A stretch of DNA of 6,448 bases from Pseudomonadota bacterium (GTDB taxonomy: Bacteria; Pseudomonadota; Alphaproteobacteria; Ferrovibrionales; Ferrovibrionaceae). Within the stretch, counting starts at the first letter, position 1; every line of letters starts with the position of its first letter. The notes below the pieces were generated by a model. That model saw only the letters and a list, made by a program, of their open reading frames with translations, had not been told where the DNA came from and made no database searches. The translations under genes were made by a program, and so were the position numbers. The DNA is taken from positions 1-6,448 of the forward strand of contig JAJYTL010000187.1 of NCBI GenBank assembly GCA_021793055.1. The letters run 5' to 3'. Below, piece by piece: positions 1 through 5,975 of the stretch.

Positions 1-707
1 GTGCGGTACTCGCCGGCGACGACGATCTCGGCCTCCTGGAAGCCGCGGTCGATATCGCCGCGGGTGCCACCGAAGGCGCTCTCCGTCTGCGGGCCGCGCA
101 CGTTGCCGGACTGCGCAAGGCCGGCCGCCGCGCCGCCGCCGCCGCCGGTTTCCGCCTGATCGACGGCGCCGACGAAGACCAACGGCGCGCCCGGCTTGCG
201 CGCCGCTTCCATGTCGACGACGAAGGGCAGGGGCTGGTAGGTGACCACGATTCGCCGCAGCGCCGCCTCGGCCGCGGCCCGGCTTGTCGCCGCCACGGCG
301 ACGATGGCGACCCCGGCATAGAGCACGGTGCGCGTGTCGGGTTTCGCCGCGCCGTCACGCCGTCGCGCCTCGCCGCTGTCCTGGCCGAAGACATGGATGG
401 CGCGGACCTCCGGGTGGCGCTTGGCCGCGCCGGTGTCGATCGCAAGAATGCGGGCGTGCGGATAGGGCGAGCGCAGGATGCGCGCCTCCAGAATGCCGGG
501 CAGCTTGACGTCGACGGTGAAGCGGGCGCTTCCCGTGACCTTGGCCCGCGCGTCGAGGCGAGGTACGGGCTTGCCGATGATCCGAAGCGCGGCATTGGGC
601 GGCAGGGGCGGCGGCTCCTCGGCCGGCACTTGGCGCGCGACGGTGGCAAGGTCGACGCCGGCAATGCCGAAAGGAAAGGTTTCGCGGCGGGGCTTCTCGC
701 TGGCCAT
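1..707 (-). CDS. Molybdopterin-binding large subunit of a xanthine dehydrogenase/aldehyde oxidase-family enzyme (N-terminal part, runs off the window)
   Basis: This is the catalytic subunit of a molybdenum hydroxylase, which binds the molybdenum cofactor and hydroxylates aldehydes or N-heterocycles with water as oxygen donor. The frame is open from the ATG at 707 to the left edge, giving 235 residues of a protein that usually has 700-770. Residues about 45-105 match the start of the a/b hammerhead domain: GKPVPRLDARAKVTG, then LPGILEARILRSPYPHARI. Residues 128-165 fit the family pattern (VLYAGVAIVAVAA, then YQPLPFVVD), and GNVRGP lies at 201-206. The molybdenum-site residues lie beyond the edge. 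Only 2 bp separate it from the stop of the [2Fe-2S] gene upstream, so the two are surely co-transcribed. It has no signal peptide of its own; in PaoABC-type enzymes the complex is exported by the Tat signal of the small subunit. A Gly/Ala-rich run at residues 188-195 comes from a GCC-repeat tract and is probably a flexible linker. The substrate cannot be told. Confidence 0.9.
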   Translation of the reverse strand, partial: MASEKPRRETFPFGIAGVDLATVARQVPAEEPPPLPPNAALRIIGKPVPRLDARAKVTGSARFTVDVKLPGILEARILRSPYPHARILAIDTGAAKRHPEVRAIHVFGQDSGEARRRDGAAKPDTRTVLYAGVAIVAVAATSRAAAEAALRRIVVTYQPLPFVVDMEAARKPGAPLVFVGAVDQAETGGGGGAAAGLAQSGNVRGPQTESAFGGTRGDIDRGFQEAEIVVAGEYR

Positions 708-709
708 GG

Positions 710-1351
710 TCAGCCCCGCCGTTTGGCGGCGGCAAGGGTCGCCGCAAAGACTTTGGGATAGCTCGCGCAGCGGCAGAGATGGCCGCTGACCGCGGTCTTC
801 ACGTCGTCCAGGCTGGGGTCGGGCTGGCGCGCGATGAGGGCCGCCGCGCTCATCACCAGCCCTGGGGTGCAGAAGCCGCATTGCATTGCATCGTGTTCGA
901 TGAAGGCGGCCTGCACGGGGTGCAGCGTGTCACCGGTAGCCAAACCCTCGATGGTGGTGACCGCGCGGGCGCCGACGTCGATTGCCAAGGTCATGCAAGC
1001 GCAAACCGGCGCCCCGTCGAGCCAGACGGTGCAGGCGGAGCAGGCGCCACGATTACAGGCGATCTTGGTGCCGTGCAGGTTCAGCGGGCCGCGCAGAACC
1101 TCTGCTAGAGTCATGCGCGGTTCGAGATGAAGCCGGTGGGCATTGCCGTTGACGTTGAGCGCAACCGGCACGGCGCCCGGACCGAGGACCGCCGGCGCCG
1201 CCGCCGCCCTGGCGCCGCCAGCGAGGCGCGCGGGATCGACCAAGGCGCTGCCGGCAGCGACGAGACCGCTGCCGCGCAGGAATGAGCGGCGGGACAGGTT
1301 TGACAGGCCGGCTTTCGATGTCCCGCCGTCTTTGGCGTGCCGTTCGAACAT
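710..1351 (-). CDS. Tat-exported (2Fe-2S)-binding small subunit of a molybdenum hydroxylase
   Basis: This electron-transfer subunit carries two [2Fe-2S] clusters that take electrons from the molybdenum site. Numbering is from the ATG at 1351 (213 residues). Residues 20-37 hold a twin-arginine signal (SRRSFLRGSG followed by an Ala/Gly/Val stretch), so export to the periplasm is expected. The plant-ferredoxin-like domain has cluster ligands C99, C104, C107 and C119, within ACNRGACSACTV and CMTLA. The second, helical domain has C158 and C161 (QCGFCTPG) and C193 and C195 (LCRC). All eight ligands are present and the length is normal for Tat-bearing, PaoA-like subunits. In-frame ATGs at 1387 and 1363 would add 12 or 4 residues. 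The 1351 start is preferred because GGAG stands 6 nt before it. The gene leads a unit with the large subunit 2 bp downstream. No FAD subunit lies between them, unlike paoABC, so it may follow the large subunit outside the window. The order small-large-FAD is known in other proteobacteria. Confidence 0.93.
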   Translation of the reverse strand: MFERHAKDGGTSKAGLSNLSRRSFLRGSGLVAAGSALVDPARLAGGARAAAAPAVLGPGAVPVALNVNGNAHRLHLEPRMTLAEVLRGPLNLHGTKIACNRGACSACTVWLDGAPVCACMTLAIDVGARAVTTIEGLATGDTLHPVQAAFIEHDAMQCGFCTPGLVMSAAALIARQPDPSLDDVKTAVSGHLCRCASYPKVFAATLAAAKRRG

Positions 1352-1357
1352 GGACAA

Positions 1358-1361
1358 CTCC
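1358..1361 (-). promoter_or_regulatory. Ribosome binding site deciding the start of the (2Fe-2S) subunit
   Basis: GGAG on the minus strand lies 6 nt before the ATG at 1351. The in-frame ATGs at 1387 and 1363 have only weaker purine runs at poorer spacing. This supports the shorter 213-residue protein, whose twin-arginine pair then falls at residues 21-22, near the usual position. Confidence 0.6.
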
Positions 1362-1476
1362 ATTTCGCGACGCGGGCCGCGCGGCATCTCTGGCTAGGCC
1401 TGTCGCCATCCGCGTCACGCGCAAGATGGCGGCTGCGGCGCGAAAAGACAGGCTACGCGCCCCGTCGGCGCGCCTC

Positions 1477-1490
1477 TTGATCTACGTCAA
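1477..1490. promoter_or_regulatory. Putative FNR/FixK-family binding site in the divergent promoter region
   Basis: The sequence TTGATCTACGTCAA is a near-perfect dyad. It matches the FNR/FixK consensus TTGAT-N4-ATCAA at 9 of 10 defined positions, the sole deviation being G for A in the right arm. FNR, FixK and related Crp-family proteins activate genes under low oxygen in alphaproteobacteria. The centre lies 87 bp before the ThDP-enzyme ATG. A weak extended -10-like TGCTAAGCT at 1532-1540 would place transcription start near 1546, putting the box about 62 bp upstream of it, close to the -61.5 spacing of class I FNR promoters; that promoter is conjecture. The box also lies about 130 bp upstream of the divergent (2Fe-2S) gene and could serve either. 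The rest of the intergenic region shows no convincing sigma-70 promoter. Confidence 0.5.
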
Positions 1491-1570
1491 CGGGCGGTCC
1501 GGCATGGAGGCGAGACGGGGTCGTCACGCGATGCTAAGCTCGATTCCTTAGCCTTGACAGGGAGGCCGGC

Positions 1571-3973
1571 ATGTCGCGGTCCGAGGCGCGTGAAAGCGTT
1601 CCGTTTCCGGCTCTTGCGGTGGGGCCGGCGCCTGCTGTCCTGCCGCTGGACGAGCTTGCCTGCCTCAAGGCGCTGGAGCGCAAGGTGCTCTGGCTCTCGA
1701 CCTGGATGATTCATAACGCCAACCACCTCCGCCCGAACCGCGACGGGCTGAAGGTTGGCGGCCACCAAGCCTCCTCGGCGTCGCTCGCGACCTTGATGAC
1801 GGCGCTTTATTTCGCCGTGCTGCGGCCTGAGGACCGGGTGGCCGTGAAGCCGCACGCGAGCCCGGTGTTTCACGCCATCCAGTATCTACTCGGCCGGCAG
1901 AGCCTGGCGGAGTTGGAGAATTTCCGGGCCTTCGGCGGTGCCCAATCCTACCCCTCGCGCACCAAGGACAAGGACGATGTCGATTTCTCCACCGGTTCGG
2001 TCGGCCTCGGCGTCGCCGAGACGCTGTTCGCCGCGCTGACGCAGGACTATCTCGCGGCCAAGGGGCTCTTGCCCGAAGGTCGGCCGCTTGGGCGCATGGT
2101 AGCGCTGCTCGGCGATGCCGAGCTCGACGAAGGCAATGTCTTCGAGGCCATGCTGGAGGGCTGGAAACATAAGGCGCGCAATCTCTGGTGGATCGTCGAT
2201 TACAACCGCCAGAGCTTGGACGCGGTGGTGCCGGATCGGCTGTTCGGCCGCTTCGAGGATATTTTCGCGACCACCGGCTTTCGCGTCCACACCTTGAAAT
2301 ACGGCCGCCTGCTGGAAGCGGCGTTCCGCAAGCCCGGCGGCGACGTGTTGCAGCGCTGGATCGACGACTGCCCGAACTCGATCTATTCCGCGCTCACCTT
2401 CAAGGGCGGCCGCGCCTGGCGCGAGGAACTGCACCGCGACCTCGGCGGCGTTTCCGGAATCCGGGCGCTGCTCGACGATTACGACGACGAGGGTTTGCAG
2501 GCGCTGATGACCAATCTCGCCGGCCACGACCTCGAAACCGTGCTCGCGGCCTTTCAGGCGGCGCAAGACGACGTGCCGCACTGCTTCATCGCCTATACGG
2601 TCAAGGGGCACGGGCTGTCTTTTGCCGGCCACAAGGACAACCACGCCGGCTTGATCACGCCCACGCAGATGGCCGAATTCCGCGCCGCTCTCGGCGTTCC
2701 CGAGGGCCGGGAGTGGGAGCCTTTCGCCGGCCTCGACGTGCCGGAGGCGCGGCTCAAGGGCTTTCTCGCCAAAGTGCCGTTCGCGACCGCGGCGCCACGC
2801 CGGTTCACGCCCTCTGCGGTCGCGGTGCCGGAACGGCTGCCGCTCCCGCCGAAGGCTGAGATTTCAACCCAGGAAGGCTTCGGCTGGATCATGAACGAGC
2901 TCGGCCGCGGCGACAGCGCGCTCGCCGGGCGCATCGTCACCGCCTCGCCCGATGTGACGGTCTCGACCAGTCTCGGCGGCTGGGTCAACCAGCGCGGCAT
3001 CTTCGACCGCGAGGCGGCGGACGATATGTTCCGCAAGCTCAAGGTCGTCTCGATGCTGAAATGGGAAGTCTCGCCCAAGGGTCAGCATTTCGAGCTCGGC
3101 ATCGCCGAAAGCAACCTTTTCCTGCTCCTCGCCGCGCTCGGCCTTGCGGCGCCGCTCTTTGGTGCGCGCCTGTTTCCGGTCGGCACGCTCTACGATCCCT
3201 TCATCATGCGCGGGCTCGACGCCTTGAACTACGGCTGCTACCAGGATTCGCGATTTCTTCTCGTGGCGACGCCGTCCGGCATTACCCTGGCGCCCGAGGG
3301 CGGCGCGCATCAGTCGATCCTGACGCCCTTGATCGGCCTCGGCCAGGACCGGCTCATGGCATTCGAGCCCGCCTTCGTCGATGAGCTTGCGCGCATCATG
3401 GAATTCGCTTTTCGCCATTTGCAGGCGGAGGATGGCGGCTCGGTCTATCTCCGGCTCTCGACCCGGCCCTTGGCGCAGCCGCGGCGCGAGCTATCGCCTG
3501 CGGAGACCGGCGATCTTCTCGCCGGCGCCTATTGGCAGATTCCGCCGACTGTGGGGGCCGAGCTTGCCATTGCTTATAGCGGTGCTGTCGCGCCCGAGGC
3601 TTTGGCGGCGCATGCCGCGCTCGCCGAGGACATCCCGGGTCTCGGGCTTCTCGCCGTGACCTCGCCCGACCGGCTGCATGGCGATTGGCGCGACGCGCTT
3701 CGTCGGCGCCGGCGCGGGGAGCCGGCGCAGGCCCATGTCGAACGGCTGCTGGCGCCGCTCGCCCGCGACGGCGCGCTCGTCACGGTGCTCGACGGCCACC
3801 CGGCGACCCTGTCTTGGCTCGGCTCGGCCTGCGGCCGGCGTATTCATCCGCTCGGCGTCGACCGCTTCGGGCAGTCCGGCGACATTCCGGATCTTTACGC
3901 CCACCACGGTCTCGATACCGACGCCATCGTCGCGGCGGCGGCGAGCCTTTGCCTCGGTCGCCTCGGCCGCTAA
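1571..3973 (+). CDS. Transketolase/AceE-like thiamine-diphosphate-dependent enzyme, 800 residues
   Basis: This ThDP enzyme is built like transketolase and homodimeric pyruvate dehydrogenase E1: cofactor-binding domain, pyrimidine domain, then TK C-terminal domain. Its regions line up more readily with AceE than with sugar transketolases. GGHQAS at 63-68 matches AceE GGH-AS around its active-site His. H95 (KPHASP) matches the AceE GH-SPG histidine, and TGSVGLG at 141-147 its T-SMGLG. The Mg-ThDP motif is GDAELDEG (181-188) with N212 (YNRQSLD), a GDA-X28-N version of GDG-Xn-N. KGHG (345-348) and NHAG (357-360) resemble the AceE loop region. GIAES at 510-514 supplies the cofactor-activating Glu as E513, and EGGAHQS at 576-582 parallels AceE EGLQHEDGHS. 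AceE is about 885 residues; this protein has a shorter, different N-terminus. AGGGAGG stands 5 nt before the ATG. It is monocistronic here, with no E2 or E3 gene beside it, so a 2-oxoacid dehydrogenase role is unproven. A transketolase-like or other carboligase activity is equally possible. It is probably cytoplasmic. Confidence 0.9.
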   Translation: MSRSEARESVPFPALAVGPAPAVLPLDELACLKALERKVLWLSTWMIHNANHLRPNRDGLKVGGHQASSASLATLMTALYFAVLRPEDRVAVKPHASPVFHAIQYLLGRQSLAELENFRAFGGAQSYPSRTKDKDDVDFSTGSVGLGVAETLFAALTQDYLAAKGLLPEGRPLGRMVALLGDAELDEGNVFEAMLEGWKHKARNLWWIVDYNRQSLDAVVPDRLFGRFEDIFATTGFRVHTLKYGRLLEAAFRKPGGDVLQRWIDDCPNSIYSALTFKGGRAWREELHRDLGGVSGIRALLDDYDDEGLQALMTNLAGHDLETVLAAFQAAQDDVPHCFIAYTVKGHGLSFAGHKDNHAGLITPTQMAEFRAALGVPEGREWEPFAGLDVPEARLKGFLAKVPFATAAPRRFTPSAVAVPERLPLPPKAEISTQEGFGWIMNELGRGDSALAGRIVTASPDVTVSTSLGGWVNQRGIFDREAADDMFRKLKVVSMLKWEVSPKGQHFELGIAESNLFLLLAALGLAAPLFGARLFPVGTLYDPFIMRGLDALNYGCYQDSRFLLVATPSGITLAPEGGAHQSILTPLIGLGQDRLMAFEPAFVDELARIMEFAFRHLQAEDGGSVYLRLSTRPLAQPRRELSPAETGDLLAGAYWQIPPTVGAELAIAYSGAVAPEALAAHAALAEDIPGLGLLAVTSPDRLHGDWRDALRRRRRGEPAQAHVERLLAPLARDGALVTVLDGHPATLSWLGSACGRRIHPLGVDRFGQSGDIPDLYAHHGLDTDAIVAAAASLCLGRLGR

Positions 3974-4000
3974 AAGACCATTCTTATAAAATAGTTATTT
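3974..4000. other. AT-rich junction between convergent genes
   Basis: The ThDP gene and ilvD end tail to tail, with 21 bp between their stop codons, and both use TAA. The stretch is strikingly AT-rich against a background of about two-thirds G+C. The only symmetry is a weak AAATA-GT-TATTT inverted repeat at 3989-4000, partly inside the last ilvD codons. There is no GC-rich stem, so I do not call an intrinsic terminator. Confidence 0.4.
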
Positions 4001-5851
4001 CTGGTGCTTGAGTTGCCCGACATCGCGAACGGCGCCGCGTGCCGCGCTGGTGGTGAGGGCCGCGTAGGCCTGGAGCGCCTGCGATACCACGCGGTCGCGG
4101 GCCTTGGGCCGCCAAGCCTTGTCGCCTTTCGCCGCCATGCGCTCGCGCCGCGCGGCCAGTCCGGCCTCGGGGACGGCGACGTTGAGCTTGCGCGCCGGAA
4201 TGTCGATTTCGATGCGGTCGCCTTCCTCGATCAGGCCGATGGCGCCGCACTCCGCCGCCTCGGGAGAGACATGGCCGATGGACAGTCCGGCGGTGCCGCC
4301 GGAAAAGCGGCCGTCGGTGACCAGGGCGCAGACCTTGCCGAGCCCTTTCGATTTCAGATAGCTCGTCGGATAGAGCATCTCCTGCATGCCGGGTCCGCCC
4401 TTCGGGCCTTCGTAGCGGATCAGCACCACGTCGCCGGCCTTGATGCGATCGCCCAAGATCGCGTCGACGGCGGCCTCCTGGCTCTCGAAGATGCGGGCCG
4501 GGCCGGCGAAGACGAGGATCGAGGCATCGACGCCCGCGGTTTTCACGATCGCGCCGTCCTCGGCGATATTGCCGTAGAGGACGGCCAGGCCGCCGTCCTT
4601 GCTGAAGGCATGCGCGATGTCGCGAATCACGCCCTTGGCGCGGTCGAGGTCGAGGTTCTCCCAGCGCTTGGCCTGGCTGAAAGCCTCCGTGGTGCGGACG
4701 CCGCCCGGCGCAGCCTTGTAGAACTTGACGACATCGGGATCGCGGCTTGCCGCCACGTCCCAGCGGTCGAGGGCCGCGCCAAGGCTTGGCGAATGCACGG
4801 TCGTCGTCTCGCGATGGATGAGGCCGGCGCGATCCAGTTCGCCCAGGATGCCCATGATGCCGCCGGCGCGGTGGACGTCCTCCACGTGCACATCCGGCAC
4901 CGAGGGCGAGACCTTGCATAGGTTCGGCACGCGGCGGCTGAGGCGGTCGATATCGGCCATGGTGAAATTGAGCTCCGCTTCCTCTGCCGCGGCGAGAAGG
5001 TGAAGCACGGTGTTGGTCGAGCCGCCCATGGCGATGTCGAGCGACATGGCGTTCTCGAAGGCTTTGAAATTGGCGATCGCGCGCGGCAGCACTCTGGCGT
5101 CGTCCTGTTCGTAGTAGCGTTTGGCGAGCGCCACCGCGAGCCGCCCCGCCTCGAGGAAGAGCTCGCGACGGTCGGCATGGGTCGCGACGATGGTGCCGTT
5201 GCCGGGCAGCGCCAGGCCGAGCGCCTCGGTCAGGCAGTTCATCGAATTGGCGGTGAACATGCCGGAGCAGGAGCCGCAGGTCGGACAGGCCGAGCGTTCC
5301 ATCTCCATCGCCGCCGCGTCGGAGACGTTGGGATCGGCGGCCGCGACCATGGCGGTGATGAGATCGACCGCCTTTGAGCGGCCGTGGTCGATCACCTTGC
5401 CGGCTTCCATCGGCCCGCCCGAGACGAACACCGTCGGGATGTTGAGGCGCAGCGCCGCCATCAGCATCCCGGGGGTGATCTTGTCGCAATTCGAAATGCA
5501 GACCAGCGCGTCGGCGCAATGGGCGTTGACCATGTATTCCACGGCATCGGCGATGAGCTCGCGCGAGGGCAGGCTGTAGAGCATGCCGCCATGCCCCATG
5601 GCGATGCCATCGTCGACCGCGATGGTGTTGAATTCCTTGGCGACGCCGCCCGATTCCTCGATCTCGCGCGCGACCATCTGGCCGAGGTCCTTGAGGTGGA
5701 CGTGGCCGGGCACGAACTGGGTGAAGGAATTGGCGATGGCGATGATCGGCTTGCCGAAGTCGCCGTCGGTCATGCCGGTGGCGCGCCACAGGCCGCGGGC
5801 GCCGGCCATATTGCGGCCATGGGTGGAGGTGCGGGAACGATATGCAGGCAT
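3995..5851 (-). CDS. ilvD: Dihydroxy-acid dehydratase (IlvD)
   Basis: IlvD (EC 4.2.1.9) dehydrates 2,3-dihydroxy-3-methylbutanoate and its methylpentanoate homologue to the 2-oxoacids that lead to valine, leucine, isoleucine and pantothenate. It acts in the cytoplasm with an iron-sulfur cluster and Mg2+. At 618 residues it is full length (E. coli IlvD has 616). Signature elements are in place: the N-terminal RSRTSTHGRNMAGARGLWRA, AVDDGIAMGHGGM with Mg-ligand candidate D81, NCDKITPGM with C122 and K123, and CPTCGSCSGMFTANSMNC with C195. DGRFSGGTAGLSIGHVSPEAA, with the catalytic-serine candidate S517, lies at about 513-533. C122 and C195 fall at the same positions as cluster ligands in the E. 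coli enzyme. A small oddity is C535 where most members have Gly (EAAECGAIGLI). The ATG at 5851 is supported by GAGGAA 8 nt upstream (5860-5865) and by alignment of the N-terminus. It appears to be transcribed alone; no other ilv or leu gene is in the window. Confidence 0.98.
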   Translation of the reverse strand: MPAYRSRTSTHGRNMAGARGLWRATGMTDGDFGKPIIAIANSFTQFVPGHVHLKDLGQMVAREIEESGGVAKEFNTIAVDDGIAMGHGGMLYSLPSRELIADAVEYMVNAHCADALVCISNCDKITPGMLMAALRLNIPTVFVSGGPMEAGKVIDHGRSKAVDLITAMVAAADPNVSDAAAMEMERSACPTCGSCSGMFTANSMNCLTEALGLALPGNGTIVATHADRRELFLEAGRLAVALAKRYYEQDDARVLPRAIANFKAFENAMSLDIAMGGSTNTVLHLLAAAEEAELNFTMADIDRLSRRVPNLCKVSPSVPDVHVEDVHRAGGIMGILGELDRAGLIHRETTTVHSPSLGAALDRWDVAASRDPDVVKFYKAAPGGVRTTEAFSQAKRWENLDLDRAKGVIRDIAHAFSKDGGLAVLYGNIAEDGAIVKTAGVDASILVFAGPARIFESQEAAVDAILGDRIKAGDVVLIRYEGPKGGPGMQEMLYPTSYLKSKGLGKVCALVTDGRFSGGTAGLSIGHVSPEAAECGAIGLIEEGDRIEIDIPARKLNVAVPEAGLAARRERMAAKGDKAWRPKARDRVVSQALQAYAALTTSAARGAVRDVGQLKHQK

Positions 5852-5898
5852 CAGCGGGTTTCCTCGACGAAATGGCCGATCGGGCCGTGTTTTTCCTT

Positions 5899-5927
5899 AA
5901 TCTAGCGCTGCCAGGGCGGGGAGAGAA
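5899..5927 (-). promoter_or_regulatory. Weak candidate promoter for ilvD
   Basis: On the minus strand, TAGATT (5904-5899) could be a -10 box and TTCTCT (5927-5922) a poor -35 at 17-bp spacing. Transcription would begin near 5892, about 40 nt before the ilvD start codon. The -35 match is only 3 of 6, so this is a guess, resting mainly on position and on the AT content of an otherwise GC-rich region. No leader peptide or riboswitch-like structure was recognised. Confidence 0.2.
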
Positions 5928-5933
5928 GGGTAA

Positions 5934-5950
5934 GCCACGAAAGTCGTGGC
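5934..5950 (-). terminator. Hairpin after the LLM oxidoreductase gene, possible weak terminator
   Basis: A perfect 7-bp inverted repeat, GCCACGA-(3 nt)-TCGTGGC, lies 26 nt beyond the stop codon of the LLM gene and upstream of ilvD. Read on the minus strand, the stem is followed by a pyrimidine-rich stretch (TTACCCTTCTCTCCCC) rather than a clean T-run, so any intrinsic termination would be weak. It could instead be an operator upstream of ilvD. The symmetry is seen directly; the function is inferred. Confidence 0.35.
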
Positions 5951-5975
5951 AGGGTCGGCTTTCGGCAAGGCGGCA

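Noticed and set aside
122..148. A GCC/CCG triplet-rich run resembling a short tandem repeat.
   Set aside because: It encodes the Gly/Ala-rich linker of the large subunit and is explained by GC-rich codon use; it is too short and imperfect to call a repeat element.
393..761. Plus-strand open frames opposite the molybdenum hydroxylase genes.
   Set aside because: The minus-strand frames match the large and small subunits of the family, so these are shadows.
1400..1453. An inverted repeat GCCTGTC (1400-1406) and GACAGGC (1447-1453) in the divergent intergenic region.
   Set aside because: The arms are only 7 bp and 40 bp apart, and GACAGG also recurs nearby inside coding sequence, so chance is a good explanation.
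1554..1559. TTGACA as a possible -35 box just upstream of the ThDP gene.
   Set aside because: It overlaps the ribosome binding site and any matching -10 would fall inside the coding region, so it cannot drive this gene from its ATG.
1886..2644. A 252-residue open frame antisense to the ThDP gene.
   Set aside because: It is a shadow of the codon pattern of the real gene, has no recognised domain, and lies entirely within the conserved catalytic domain coded on the plus strand.
4004..4921. A 305-residue plus-strand open frame opposite ilvD.
   Set aside because: It is antisense to conserved IlvD sequence with no domain pattern; such frames are common opposite GC-rich genes.
3984..5789. A 601-residue open frame on the minus strand, nearly as long as ilvD.
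   Set aside because: It overlaps ilvD in another frame on the same strand. Its translation is Arg/Gly/Pro/His-rich with no domain pattern, as expected from a shifted frame in GC-rich coding DNA. The ilvD frame matches its family end to end.
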